A program made the position numbers and the translations under genes. From CAIKMD01 sp963803265 (GTDB lineage Bacteria > Pseudomonadota > Alphaproteobacteria > ATCC43930 > CGMCC-115725), in contig CAWDLZ010000015.1 of the NCBI GenBank assembly GCA_963803265.1, forward strand, positions 186,001-250,000: DNA of 64,000 bases, in the 5' to 3' direction. The notes below the pieces were generated by a model. The model was not told the origin of the DNA, searched no databases, and was given only the letters and a program-made list of their open reading frames with translations. Below are positions 19,156-27,522 of this stretch, one piece after another. How positions within the stretch are numbered: the first letter of the stretch is position 1; each line of letters begins with the position of its first letter.

Positions 19156-19543
19156 TATCTTTCCGATCATGCATGTCGTCTGCATGCGGCGCGCGCTTGC
19201 CGAGGAACATCCTTGGTTGCCGATGAACCTGCTGCGCGCCTTCGAGGAATTGAAGCGCAATAGCATCGAGCGCCTGAAATTTCCGGGAATGTCGCGCTAT
19301 CCCCTGCCGTGGGGCAGCGAATATGCCGCCCGCTCGACCGCGATCTTCGGTGCGGATTTCTGGCCTTACGGGGTCGATTCCAACCGGCCGACGCTCGATG
19401 CGTTCACGCGCTATGCTTTCGAGCACGGCGTGGCTCGCCGCCAGCTCGACGCCGCAGAGATGTTCGCCGAGCATGCGCGGGACTTGAAGACATCCTATGG
19501 CGAGATCGGCGCCACATCGCTCGGACGGCGTTACGTCGTCTGA
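19156..19543 (+). pseudogene. 5'-truncated 4,5-dihydroxyphthalate decarboxylase / binding-protein-like C-terminus
   Basis: Starting directly at the IS5 right end, about 129 codons remain: IFPIMHVVCMRRALAEEHPW, NLLRAFEELKRNSIERL, SRYPLPWGSEYAARS, ADFWPYGVDSNRPTLDAFTR. This is the C-terminal lobe of the 4,5-dihydroxyphthalate decarboxylase family, which shares the periplasmic-binding-protein fold. The N-terminal two thirds are not on the far side of the IS, so a deletion accompanied or followed the insertion. No start codon or ribosome binding site is apparent. Confidence 0.65.
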
Positions 19544-19615
19544 GCGGGTCGGCGAGGTTCGGGAAAAAATCGCTCGCGCCGATGATGAGCCGTCGCCGGA
19601 TTGGCGCTCCGCGCG

Positions 19616-20590
19616 CTATTTTCTCAAATTAGGGCGGAACAGCACGCCGCCCTCCAAAGCCTGCCAGGCGAGCAGCGCCGGCACGCCGATCGCCAGGTCG
19701 CGGCCGCGCTTCAATAGCGACAGCGCCAGCGCGGTTTCGGGCGGCAGGCCGAACAGCGCGCCGAGCATGACATAGGCGCCTTCCTGTACGCCCACCGCGT
19801 TGGGGATGGCGAAGGCGACGCTGCGGATCGCGTAGAGCAGGCTCTCGATCGTGAGGATCGCCGCGACGCCGAGATCGACGCCCATCAGGTGAAGCGCGAG
19901 CCAGGCTTCGAAGGCGCTCGCGATCCAGGCGGCGAGGTGCAGCGCGAAGCCGGCGGCGAGGCTAGGGCGACCCGCGTAAATGGTATCGAGCGCCCGCTGT
20001 ATCGGCTGCGCACGGGCGGCGGCATCGGGCAGCCAGCGCGACGCCATGCGCTGGCTCAGCGTCTCGAGCATGGCCGCGCCGCGCCGCTGCACCAGGACGA
20101 AACCGAGAACGCCGACGATGCCTAGCGCCAGCCCTAAGGCGATGGGATAGATGAGTTCCGCCTCCGGGTGAAGCCGCGCGAGCAGGGCGAGGCCGAGCGC
20201 GGTATAACCGAGCTGAGCCATGACCTCGACCGTGACGTCGGCCACGGTCGAGGCAAAGGCGAGCGTCATCGGCACGTCGAACAACGATGCCGCCCGCGCG
20301 CCCATGATGAAGCCGCCGATCTGCGACAACGGCAGAACCTCGGAGCCCGAATCGCGCACGATCCGGCCCCACACATAGGCGCGCAAGCGCCCGGCCGGCG
20401 GCGGCATAATGACCCACCAAGCGAGGCCAAGCACCGCAATCAGGGCGAGATGGTAGGCCGTGATCGCCAGGAACCCACCCCAGCCTATGGCGCCGAGCGC
20501 GCTCAAGACGGCGCCGAAGCCGAAATAGCCGACGATCGCGGTCCCTAAAACGAGCCCCGCGATCGCCGCGAGGATGGAGGCGAGCTTCAT
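19616..20590 (-). CDS. Lysylphosphatidylglycerol synthase-like / HpnL family membrane protein
   Basis: A 324-residue inner-membrane protein with about eight hydrophobic segments. It has the UPF0104 / LPG-synthase transmembrane pattern: GSEVLPLSQIGGFIMGARAA in the middle and SLLYAIRSVAFAIPNAVGVQEGAYVMLG near the C-terminus. Hopanoid-associated HpnL proteins of alphaproteobacteria share this architecture, and that is the likeliest identity, but no hopanoid genes lie in the window. The adjacent ferritin-like gene is on the same strand 35 bp upstream, so the two may be co-transcribed. Confidence 0.75.
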   Translation of the reverse strand: MKLASILAAIAGLVLGTAIVGYFGFGAVLSALGAIGWGGFLAITAYHLALIAVLGLAWWVIMPPPAGRLRAYVWGRIVRDSGSEVLPLSQIGGFIMGARAASLFDVPMTLAFASTVADVTVEVMAQLGYTALGLALLARLHPEAELIYPIALGLALGIVGVLGFVLVQRRGAAMLETLSQRMASRWLPDAAARAQPIQRALDTIYAGRPSLAAGFALHLAAWIASAFEAWLALHLMGVDLGVAAILTIESLLYAIRSVAFAIPNAVGVQEGAYVMLGALFGLPPETALALSLLKRGRDLAIGVPALLAWQALEGGVLFRPNLRK

Positions 20591-20625
20591 TCCGGCGTAT
20601 TACGCGCGCCGTGCCGGCGCTGGCA

Positions 20626-22375
20626 TCACGCCGGCTCGTCCGCGCGGCGGCGGCGGAAGTTCCACAGCCTGAGGCTCGTCAGCGCGACATCGGCGAGCGC
20701 GGGAAGGAAGCTCGGGCGCAGCAATTCGGCATCGAATTCCTTCATCCGCCGCGCATTCTCGCCGTAGCAATCCTCGAGGAAGCGGCGGAAGGTGAAGCCG
20801 TCGAGGAACATGCTCGCCTGGGTGGCGGAGAAATTCTTGCCGTCATTCACTTGGGCGCCGCGGCGCGCGGTGCCGACGAGCCGCTTCAGCGCGCGGGCGT
20901 AAAAACGCAATGAGGCGGCGGCGCGCCACCACATCCGACCGCGCCGCCGCTGCACCTGGCGATAAGCCATCCAATTGACGAAGAACACAATGTGCCGCGT
21001 CTCCTCGTACATCAGCCGGTCGAAGATCCGGAACATCGATTCCGGTAGAAAGCCCGATTGCTGCGCGATCTTGAAGACGCCGAAGCCGAGAAACGAATCG
21101 ACGCATTCGCCGTAGCCGAAATCCTTGAACGCGGTCTCGATATCGGCGGGAAGCGCATCGAGCGGCGTCTCCACGGCGTCGATCCGGTAGCGCCGGATCA
21201 TCTCGCGGATCAATTCGGCGTGCCGCGCTTCCTCGAAGCCCTGAAGCTCCACCGCCGCTTTGAGGACCGGGTCCTCGATCGTCGCCGTGAAGGCGTTGAC
21301 GATGGCGCCGGCGCGCTGCTCGGTGTGCAGCACCTCCTGCCAGAACGGCACCGAGCGCAGTCTTGCTAAGGCCTCCTCGTCAAGCTCGGGCCACGGCAGC
21401 GTCGCGGGATCGTAGTCCTGGTAGGTATCGTGGAAATGCTTGCAGAACATGTTCTTGTGCGCTTCCGAGCCGATCGGCACGGCGCTTGGCTTGCGCGCCA
21501 TCAAAACCCTTGCCAGGCGCACCAGTCGCGGTACGGCCCTTGGCCGCAGCAGCCGCGGATCGTAGCCGCCCAGACGCCGGTCGTTCTCGGCAAGGCAGAG
21601 CGCCATGAGCTCGCGCGGTACGATCTCGACGCCCACCGATCTGCTGCCGGTGACGGTGAAGTTATTGTCTTGTGGCCGGCCATTCATGCCGCGCGCAATG
21701 CCGATGCGCTCCCAGACCAGGAACGCCCAGACGCCCAGGATCTTCGCCATGAACCAGGGCCGCCGCCACCACGGCAGATTGCGCCGGTGCCACGCGACCC
21801 AATTGACGAAGAATAGGATGTGCCGGCCTTCCTCCTGCATCACCGGCTCGAAGGTGTCGACGCAGCTCAGGTGGGAAAAAGCCCGAGCGCTTGGCGGTCT
21901 CGAACAGGCCGAAGGCGAAGAAACTGTCGATGCACTCGCTATAGCCGGTGACCATGAAGGCCCATTCGGGATCGCGCGGAGTCCGATAAGGCGGCTCGGC
22001 TTCGAGCTTGATGCCATAAGCCTCGACCATGTTGGCGAGCACGGTCTTGTGGCGGCCCTCTTCGAAACCGTTCAACGCGATGGCCTCGCGCAGCAGCGGA
22101 TCGGCGACGGTCTCGCCATAGCTCAGGACGCGGAGCTTCGCCTTGCCCTCGGTCTGGACCGCGATGTCCCAGATCGGCAGGCCGACGAGGCGCTGGCGCA
22201 CCGCTTCGTCGAGCTTCGGCCAGTCGATGATCGCAGGCTTATAGGGATTGAAGGTGTCGAGCAGCATCCGGCAGAACATGGCCTTGTGCCGGTCGCTGCC
22301 CGGGCGCACTGGGCCGGGAGGCTGCTCGTTCCAGAACCCGCGGGCGCGATTTGCCGTGACGGAAGCATCGGTCAT
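20626..22375 (-). CDS. Tandem double ferritin-like (diiron carboxylate) protein, one-base frameshift
   Basis: Two homologous ferritin-like modules of roughly 280 residues lie head to tail in one gene. Each has an early HKxMFC motif (RHKAMFCRMLLDTF and AHKNMFCKHFHDTY), a first EExRH-type helix (NGFEEGRH and QGFEEARH), and a second one followed by FFVNW (MQEEGRHILFFVNW and MYEETRHIVFFVNW). These are likely diiron ligands. An extra base at about 21862 breaks module 1; correcting it gives 582 residues in one frame across both modules. Start ATG 22375 follows GGGGAGG. A second possible start (MARKPSA at 21501) could yield module 2 alone. The reaction is unknown; oxidase or N-oxygenase roles are the family precedent. 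Confidence 0.75.
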
Positions 22376-22467
22376 GGGCGCTAGCCTCCCCATGCTGCCG
22401 GGAAAGTCAATCGGGCGCTTCGTCTCACCACCGCCGCAGCCTGGGCCCGACCCGGGGGGCCACGGTA

Positions 22468-22475
22468 GAGGCTTG
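22468..22475. repeat. 8-bp target site duplication, left copy
   Basis: GAGGCTTG directly left of the transposon; the identical 8 bases occur at 27826-27833 directly right of it. Eight to nine bases is the duplication length known for IS1-family elements. Confidence 0.92.
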
Positions 22476-22492
22476 GGTAGTGTCCTAATTTG
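22476..22492 (+). repeat. Left terminal inverted repeat of the 5.35-kb transposon
   Basis: GGTAGTGTCCTAATTTG, identical in inverted orientation to 27809-27825. Confidence 0.92.
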
Positions 22493-22541
22493 GTCTGGCT
22501 AACGCTCGTGGGATTTCGTCGGACTATAAAGGCAGCCTAAC

Positions 22542-24165
22542 CCGCCTTATTCACGACGGGAGCGATTGTAGGCTGGCGGATGTAGCGTAAGCCGCTGATT
22601 GCGAGCATGATTCTGTTGTCAGGACAGAGTCGAAGCCGCGATCACGGAGCGCCACATCCGCCATGAACAAAGATAACCTCCTGCCGTTTTCCCTGCCAGC
22701 GATTTGCCGCAAGAAAGTGAGCGTAGCTTTCGACGGCGGGATGCTGTCGTCGGATGCGGGCGTGCTGCTGCTGCGCGGGGTCGAGCGGCATCTGGGCGTT
22801 GCAGCGCGCCTCGCGACCTGCCTGAAGGATCGCCGTGATTCCGATCGCATCGATCACACGGTCGAGGAGATGCTGCGGCTTCGGATGTTTGCGATCGCGG
22901 CGGGGTACGAGGACGCCAACGACTGCAACAAACTGCGGGACGACCCGGTATTCAAGATGGCGGTGGGCCGAGCACCGGGAAGCGGCGAGGCGCTGTGCTC
23001 GCAACCGACCATGTCGCGGTTGGAGAATGCGCCGTCGCGGATCGAGATCGCGCGACTGATGCTGGCGCTGGTGGATCAGTTCTGTGCCAGTTACGCGCGG
23101 GCGCCGGCTTCGATTATTCTCGACATCGACGACACCTTCGACGCGGTGCATGGCCGGCAGCAGTTATCGCTGTTCAACGCGCATTACGACGAACGCTGCT
23201 TCCTGCCGATCCATATCTACGAGGGGACGAGCGGCAAGCCCGTTGCCGTCATCCTGCGCAGCGGCAAGACGCCGGGCGGGATCGAAGTGCGCACGATCCT
23301 GAAGCATGTCATTGCCCGCATTCGCCGGCACTGGCCGAAGGTTAACATCCTGGTGCGCGGTGACAGCCACTACGGTCGAGTCAAGGCGATGGATTGGTGC
23401 GAAGCCAATGGGATTGGCTACATCTTCGGCTTCGGCGGCAACCCGGTGCTCGCCGGCATGATCCGGTCGGTTGCCGACGCGGTGTGCGTCGAGCGCGCGG
23501 TGACCGGAACCGAGAAGCTGCGCCGCTGGAGCACGCTGCGTTACGGCGCCAAGAGTTGGCAAAGACAGCGCCGTGTCGTCGCCCGGATCGAGGCGACGAA
23601 GCTCGGCCTCGATGTCCGTTACGTCGTCACCTCGCTCAAGGGCAGCGCCAAGCATCTCTATGAGACAGTCTACTGTGGCCGCGGCCAAGCGGAGAACTTC
23701 ATCAAGCTACACAAGGCCCAGCTCGCCTCGGATCGTACGTCGTGCCGTGACCCGCGGGCCAATCAGATGCGCCTCATCCTGCACACGGCGGCTTATTGGC
23801 TGCTTCTCACTCTGCGCGCTGCCGCGCCCAAGCGTTCCTCTTGGAGAACGGCCGAGTTCACGACGCTGCGATTGCGGCTGATCAAGATCGCCGCCCGCGT
23901 CGTCGAGGGCGCCGCTCGAATTCGCCTCTGGCTGCCGACAGCTTGCCCGGACGCAGCGATCTTCCGGCTGCTCGCCGGCCGCTTCGCCGCTGCGGGACCA
24001 TGACCCACGGGGCGATGTGCCCCGCCGAACCCTTCCCGCAACCTCCAGCCCTCGACCCAATAAAATCCCGATCAGCGTCGTAACGAACGCGATGGATCAG
24101 CCTTGTCACACTTCAAAAGAATCGTGGTGCGCCGAAAATCGCGCTACGCTCGTGAATACAAACGG
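22542..24165 (+). mobile_element. IS1380-family insertion sequence, 1624 bp, nested in the transposon
   Basis: Flanked by a 5-bp target duplication CTAAC (22537-22541 and 24166-24170). The ends are imperfect inverted repeats sharing CCG and ATTCACGA (left CCGCCTTATTCACGA; right, inverted, CCGTTTGTATTCACGA). Removing the element plus one CTAAC copy restores an uninterrupted 83-codon zinc-ribbon gene on the minus strand, which proves both the boundaries and the order of events. Confidence 0.9.
22663..24003 (+). CDS. IS1380-family transposase
   Basis: A full-length 446-residue DDE transposase. Catalytic-region blocks are IILDIDDTFDAVHG (first Asp), NILVRGDSHYGRVKAMDWCE (second Asp) and VYCGRGQAENFIKLHKAQLA (Glu), with the usual N-terminal FDGGMLSSDAGVLLLR start region. 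The frame is intact with no premature stop, so the element may be active. It is oriented opposite to the zinc-ribbon gene it interrupts. Confidence 0.95.
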   Translation: MNKDNLLPFSLPAICRKKVSVAFDGGMLSSDAGVLLLRGVERHLGVAARLATCLKDRRDSDRIDHTVEEMLRLRMFAIAAGYEDANDCNKLRDDPVFKMAVGRAPGSGEALCSQPTMSRLENAPSRIEIARLMLALVDQFCASYARAPASIILDIDDTFDAVHGRQQLSLFNAHYDERCFLPIHIYEGTSGKPVAVILRSGKTPGGIEVRTILKHVIARIRRHWPKVNILVRGDSHYGRVKAMDWCEANGIGYIFGFGGNPVLAGMIRSVADAVCVERAVTGTEKLRRWSTLRYGAKSWQRQRRVVARIEATKLGLDVRYVVTSLKGSAKHLYETVYCGRGQAENFIKLHKAQLASDRTSCRDPRANQMRLILHTAAYWLLLTLRAAAPKRSSWRTAEFTTLRLRLIKIAARVVEGAARIRLWLPTACPDAAIFRLLAGRFAAAGP

Positions 24166-24375
24166 CTAACCCGACAGAGGAACTGCCGCACCATCGACAT
24201 TTCGAACCATTCCCGTGCCGATGATGCTGGGTTGGACTGTAAAGACAGCCCGAACCATATGCAGAAGAGCCGCAAAACTCGCATTTTTTTTCGTCATCCG
24301 TATGTTCATGTCTCTTGTGTGGGCTATAAAGACAGCCGCTACCATATGATGTCGATCCGCAATATCGACATTTGC

Positions 24376-24696
24376 TCATCGATTTTCTCCCTTAAACGTT
24401 TTTTGCTCCGCCACGATAGCCGCCCTTACTGCCTCGGCCGGCGAATTGATCCGCGCGGTATGCAGCACGGCAAAGAACCGGCGCTTGGTGCTGCCCTCTA
24501 TCGGGCTGGACCAAGCATAGGCGCGGGTGGCCTTGGGGTTCCCGGCTAGGTCAAACACGCTGACGACGCCTTCCCAGACCGTCGCGCCCTCAAATGTCTC
24601 TTTGACCGGCACTGACTGGACAAGCGTTGCCGTGCCGCCATGTTGGGCTTCGACCGCCTGTTTTAGCTGGTCGAGTGCTACTTCGGCGCTGGCCAT
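24376..24696 (-). CDS. Hypothetical protein, third gene of the transposon passenger operon
   Basis: A 106-residue soluble protein. It begins with an amphipathic helix (VALDQLKQAVEAQHGG), has a beta-rich centre (TFEGATVWEGVVSVFDLAG; TRAYAWSSPIEGSTKRRFFAVLH) and ends in a helix with APA/VRAA and a basic tail. No known catalytic motif is apparent. Its ATG lies inside the end of the DUF262 gene (19-bp overlap) and its stop overlaps the next start (ATGA), so it is tightly coupled to both. It may be a partner or regulator of the DUF262 protein, which is inference from the operon only. Confidence 0.75.
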   Translation of the reverse strand: MASAEVALDQLKQAVEAQHGGTATLVQSVPVKETFEGATVWEGVVSVFDLAGNPKATRAYAWSSPIEGSTKRRFFAVLHTARINSPAEAVRAAIVAEQKTFKGENR

Positions 24697-26396
24697 ACCT
24701 TCACCGCAAGCTCCGCAAGCAATTCCTGCCGTTCATCAATTTCGTTCGGCCCCCACTTAGCGAATTTACTGATCGCCTGCGTCAGCAAGAGTGGACTCCC
24801 AGCAAAAACTTTCTTCTTTTCCAAAAAGCTCTTGTTGCCGATCTTCGCATTTACTTCGGGGTTGAGCAGAACCATATTCCCGAGACGCTTACGGAATTGA
24901 AGTGCGGTCTGCTCAGGGATGGGCCATTCCGATGATTCGCTTTGTGGCAAAACGTGTTCGACGTTGAAGTGAATGGTGTCGTCGAGAATGCCACCAAGTT
25001 CGGGGCTCTTTTCTCCCTTTCTGTGAAGTTCAAGGGCTCGAAGATAATACCGCGCCAAATTTGTCTTAGACACGCGCGCTTTAGAGAATGCCTGCTTGAA
25101 TTCTGCATCTGTCCGCAAGATGCCAGCGCTAACTCTCGTTTTTAGATCGGCAACCGTTTTTACGATGCCATCCATTACGTCCTTGGAGAGCTGGCCGTAA
25201 GCACGGTCAAGCGGGCCGCCCCCGCCAGAGCCAGCGACGAGAAAACGAACGGACCAATCCAAGAATATACGAGTGGCGATCTTTGCTTGCGCGGGTTCAA
25301 ACTTTCGGAGGACAGCGAGTAGCAGCGGCTGGACCTGTTCAATCGCCAGAATGCGCGAGATGATGTAAATATGCGCTCGTGATTGTTTGTCGATGGATGG
25401 CCAGCCCATATATTCGAGCGGAGCCAAGAGCCCCGTGTAATCGGCGGCATAGTCATCAAGACCGATAGCCATCGAGAGAGCGTGCGCTCGCCCTGTTACT
25501 TCATCCTTCACCAGCGATGCAAGCTCGCGTTCCGGGGTATAACCATGTCCGAGCGTCCAATAGTGCCGGAGGTAAGTTAGAAGCAAATCTTCATCGCCGA
25601 CCGTTTCAATGGTCGCGACCATAGATGCCCACTTGGCTTGAATCTCTGCCAAACGATCTTGGGCTTTCCCAAAGAGAAAGTTTTTTAAGATGTCCGTCTG
25701 GGAGGCACGAAGGCCCCGGTCATTCAACGTCTCAAACATCGTATAGGCGTTTATGTGATCAGGAACGCGAATGGCGATGACCATCGCGGATTCGCGAAGA
25801 AATTTAATCCAGGTATAGAGTGCCTTTGCCTTGTCTACTGGTTTTGAGAATTGCGCGACGACATTTTCCACATGCGACTTCGCGAGTTCGGCAGCGCGAT
25901 AAAGTCTCTGGTGCGACGGCACAGCGGAATCGAATGGCGGACGCTTAATATCCTTCGCCGAAATCAGGATGTGATTCAGGAAAAAATCATTGTCCTCATA
26001 GTTCATCTGTAGCTTCGGCGTGTGTTCGCCGCTCATTTCATCGTAGATCAACAGATATTCTGACGTATATTTTTCGGCGGCCTTGCGTTCATTCGGCCCC
26101 AATGATTCGAGATAATCTCGGATCGCGGCGATCAAGATCGAAGTAGTAGCGAGGCGTTGCTGGCCGTCAGCCACTTCCAAACGGTCTGCTCCGCCCTGCG
26201 TAAGAACGACCGTACCAAGAAAATAAGTTTGGCTGTTATTCGATATCGCGACCGAAAGATCTTCAAATAGCGTTTGGACGTGGGAGTCCTCCCATGCGTA
26301 GGAGCGTTGGTTGGGAGGAACCATCAGTAGATGCTGATTCAGCGTCGCGGCGATGCCCGCGTCCGTTACGTTGAGCCCTAAGCCCTTACCGGCCAT
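24678..26396 (-). CDS. DUF262-DUF1524 protein (GmrSD / SspE-like nucleotide-dependent nuclease)
   Basis: 572 residues. The N-terminal DUF262 domain, a ParB/Srx-fold NTPase, has VPPNQRSYAW (26-35), FLGTVVL (59-65) and the hallmark DGQQR (77-81). A helical middle follows. The C-terminal GmrSD/DUF1524 HNH-type nuclease domain has EHVLPQS (480-486), LGNMVLLN (505-512) and an N-x-x-F-x-x-KK element. This domain pair occurs in type IV restriction enzymes that cut modified phage DNA (GmrSD) and in SspE of phosphorothioate defence. Here it is preceded by a ribbon-helix-helix gene overlapping by 11 bp and followed by two small unknown genes, all in one operon on a transposon. Defence is likely but unproven; no modification genes accompany it. 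Confidence 0.9.
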   Translation of the reverse strand: MAGKGLGLNVTDAGIAATLNQHLLMVPPNQRSYAWEDSHVQTLFEDLSVAISNNSQTYFLGTVVLTQGGADRLEVADGQQRLATTSILIAAIRDYLESLGPNERKAAEKYTSEYLLIYDEMSGEHTPKLQMNYEDNDFFLNHILISAKDIKRPPFDSAVPSHQRLYRAAELAKSHVENVVAQFSKPVDKAKALYTWIKFLRESAMVIAIRVPDHINAYTMFETLNDRGLRASQTDILKNFLFGKAQDRLAEIQAKWASMVATIETVGDEDLLLTYLRHYWTLGHGYTPERELASLVKDEVTGRAHALSMAIGLDDYAADYTGLLAPLEYMGWPSIDKQSRAHIYIISRILAIEQVQPLLLAVLRKFEPAQAKIATRIFLDWSVRFLVAGSGGGGPLDRAYGQLSKDVMDGIVKTVADLKTRVSAGILRTDAEFKQAFSKARVSKTNLARYYLRALELHRKGEKSPELGGILDDTIHFNVEHVLPQSESSEWPIPEQTALQFRKRLGNMVLLNPEVNAKIGNKSFLEKKKVFAGSPLLLTQAISKFAKWGPNEIDERQELLAELAVKVWPAPK

Positions 26397-26586
26397 CGGC
26401 GGTCTCTTCTTCGGTCAACTGGAGAAACGGGATTTGCCTTCCCAATTCTTCCAATTCTCGGACGGCAGAGCGCCGCAAACGCTCACGGACCCACGCTGAA
26501 AGACCCAGCCCAGACAATTGCGCAGCAATTTCAAAGGCTTCTTTCTCTTTTGGGTGGAGACGCACCTTGATCAATTCGGTTTTCAT
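26386..26586 (-). CDS. Ribbon-helix-helix protein (MobC/antitoxin-like), likely operon regulator
   Basis: 66 residues from the ATG at 26586 (an upstream in-frame start at 26622 lies in the operator region and is less likely). It begins KTELIKVRLHPKEKEAFEIA and continues AAQLSGLGLSAWVRERLRRS: the short beta strand with alternating residues followed by two helices, as in ribbon-helix-helix DNA-binding proteins of the MobC/antitoxin type. First gene of the passenger operon, 11-bp overlap with the DUF262 gene. Two GTGGCCAC palindromes lie directly upstream and are plausible binding sites, which would make it an autorepressor of both divergent units. Confidence 0.75.
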   Translation of the reverse strand: MKTELIKVRLHPKEKEAFEIAAQLSGLGLSAWVRERLRRSAVRELEELGRQIPFLQLTEEETADGR

Positions 26587-26678
26587 GCTCTGAATGTACC
26601 CCCAATGTGGCCACGGAGTCAATTTTTATCTTGACTTGTGTACCTATTGTGGCCACAATACTGGCATAGGAGCCGATC
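26587..26678. promoter_or_regulatory. Divergent control region with two repeated palindromic operators
   Basis: Between the ribbon-helix-helix gene and the transposase gene. Two direct repeats occur: TGTACC-N6-GTGGCCAC at 26595-26614 and TGTACC-N4-GTGGCCAC at 26639-26656. The second is inside a perfect 14-bp palindrome ATTGTGGCCACAAT (26646-26659). A -35-like TTGACT (26631-26636) faces the transposase; a -10-like CACAAT about 17 bp later falls in that palindrome, so occupancy would block transposase transcription. AGGAG at 26668-26672 is the transposase ribosome binding site. Confidence 0.65.
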
Positions 26679-27503
26679 ATGAACCGCACCCCGCTTGCCC
26701 GTCGCACCCAGATCATCAACGCCTTGATCGAAGGCAATTCGATCCGCTCAACCGAGCGCATGACCGATACGCACCGGGATACGATTATGCGGCTATTGGT
26801 CGAGGTCGGCGAAGGCTGCCACAAGATCATGGATGAACGGATGCGGGAACTTTCCTGCCGCCGCGTCCAAGTCGATGAAATCTGGTCCTATGTCGGAAAG
26901 AAGCAAGCGCACCTAAAGCCCGGCGATAACCGGCTCCGCGTCGGCGATCAATGGACGTTTGTTGCGATAGACCCGGAAAGCAAGCTCATCCCGGGCTACC
27001 GCGTTGGCAAGCGGAACCGCTCAAACGCCGTGGCTTTTATGAGCGATCTTTCGCTCCGACTGGCGAACCGGGTTCAACTCTCATCCGATGCGCTCAGCAC
27101 CTATGTTGACGCGGTCGAACGGGCCTTCGGCGACGATGTTGACTACGGCCAAGAGATAAAATTTTACGATGCAGAACCAATCGGGCCGGGCCGGTATGCG
27201 CCGCCGCACGTCACCTCAGCGCAGCGCACAGTGATTACCGGCAATCCCGATCAAGCCCATATCTCTACGAGCCTTGTGGAGCGGCAGAACTTGACCATGC
27301 GCATGTCCATGCGCCGGTTCACGCGGTTGACCAATGCCTTTAGCAAGAAGATCGAAAACCTAAAGGCTGCAGTGGCCTTGCACTTCTGCCACTACAATTT
27401 CGTGCGCCTTCACAAGACGCTCAGGACCACCCCGGCGATGGCGGCGGGGATCGAAAACCGGCTATGGTCGCTAGAGGAATTGGTGGAGAGAATTTCTAAG
27501 TAG
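26679..27503 (+). CDS. IS1-family-like single-frame DDE transposase
   Basis: 274 residues. An N-terminal helix-turn-helix (about residues 17-41, SIRSTERMTDTHRDTIMRLL) precedes a DDE domain with VQVDEIWSYVG (D66), QLSSDALSTYVDAVERAFG (D137) and STSLVERQNLTMRMSMRRFT (E201). The C-terminus KTLRTTPAMAAGIENR is typical of the group annotated as IS1 family in many proteobacteria. Unlike E. coli IS1 it needs no frameshift. It is intact, sits inside the 17-bp inverted repeats and is transcribed away from the passenger operon; the 8-bp duplication around the element fits its family. Confidence 0.88.
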   Translation: MNRTPLARRTQIINALIEGNSIRSTERMTDTHRDTIMRLLVEVGEGCHKIMDERMRELSCRRVQVDEIWSYVGKKQAHLKPGDNRLRVGDQWTFVAIDPESKLIPGYRVGKRNRSNAVAFMSDLSLRLANRVQLSSDALSTYVDAVERAFGDDVDYGQEIKFYDAEPIGPGRYAPPHVTSAQRTVITGNPDQAHISTSLVERQNLTMRMSMRRFTRLTNAFSKKIENLKAAVALHFCHYNFVRLHKTLRTTPAMAAGIENRLWSLEELVERISK

Positions 27504-27522
27504 CAAAGTTCGAGGGGACAAA

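Larger units (their letters stand above)
22499..24379 (-). pseudogene. Small triple zinc-ribbon-repeat protein, interrupted by IS1380
   Basis: Start ATG at 24379 after AAGGGAG; the first 71 codons run to the IS1380 right end at 24166, and the last 13 lie beyond its left end (22536-22499). Joined, the protein is 83 residues made of three repeats of about 26: CRYCGSTSYGSGCLYSP, CEFCGSSAYGSGCLYSP, CRWCGSSSVGLGCLYSP, each followed by a His-containing tail (HKRHEH, TQHHRH, TKSHE). Each repeat offers three Cys and one or two His, a likely zinc site. As it stands, translation would end in IS sequence after two good repeats. It is the last gene of the passenger operon (ATGA overlap with the 106-residue gene). 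The family is not recognised; its role with the DUF262 protein is unknown. Confidence 0.8.

Noticed and set aside
22522..24340. Repeated motif CTATAAAGACAGCC, three copies, thought to be att sites, transposon ends or a CRISPR-like repeat
   Set aside because: The copies are the coding repeats of the zinc-ribbon protein (YGSGCLYSP on the minus strand), split by IS1380.
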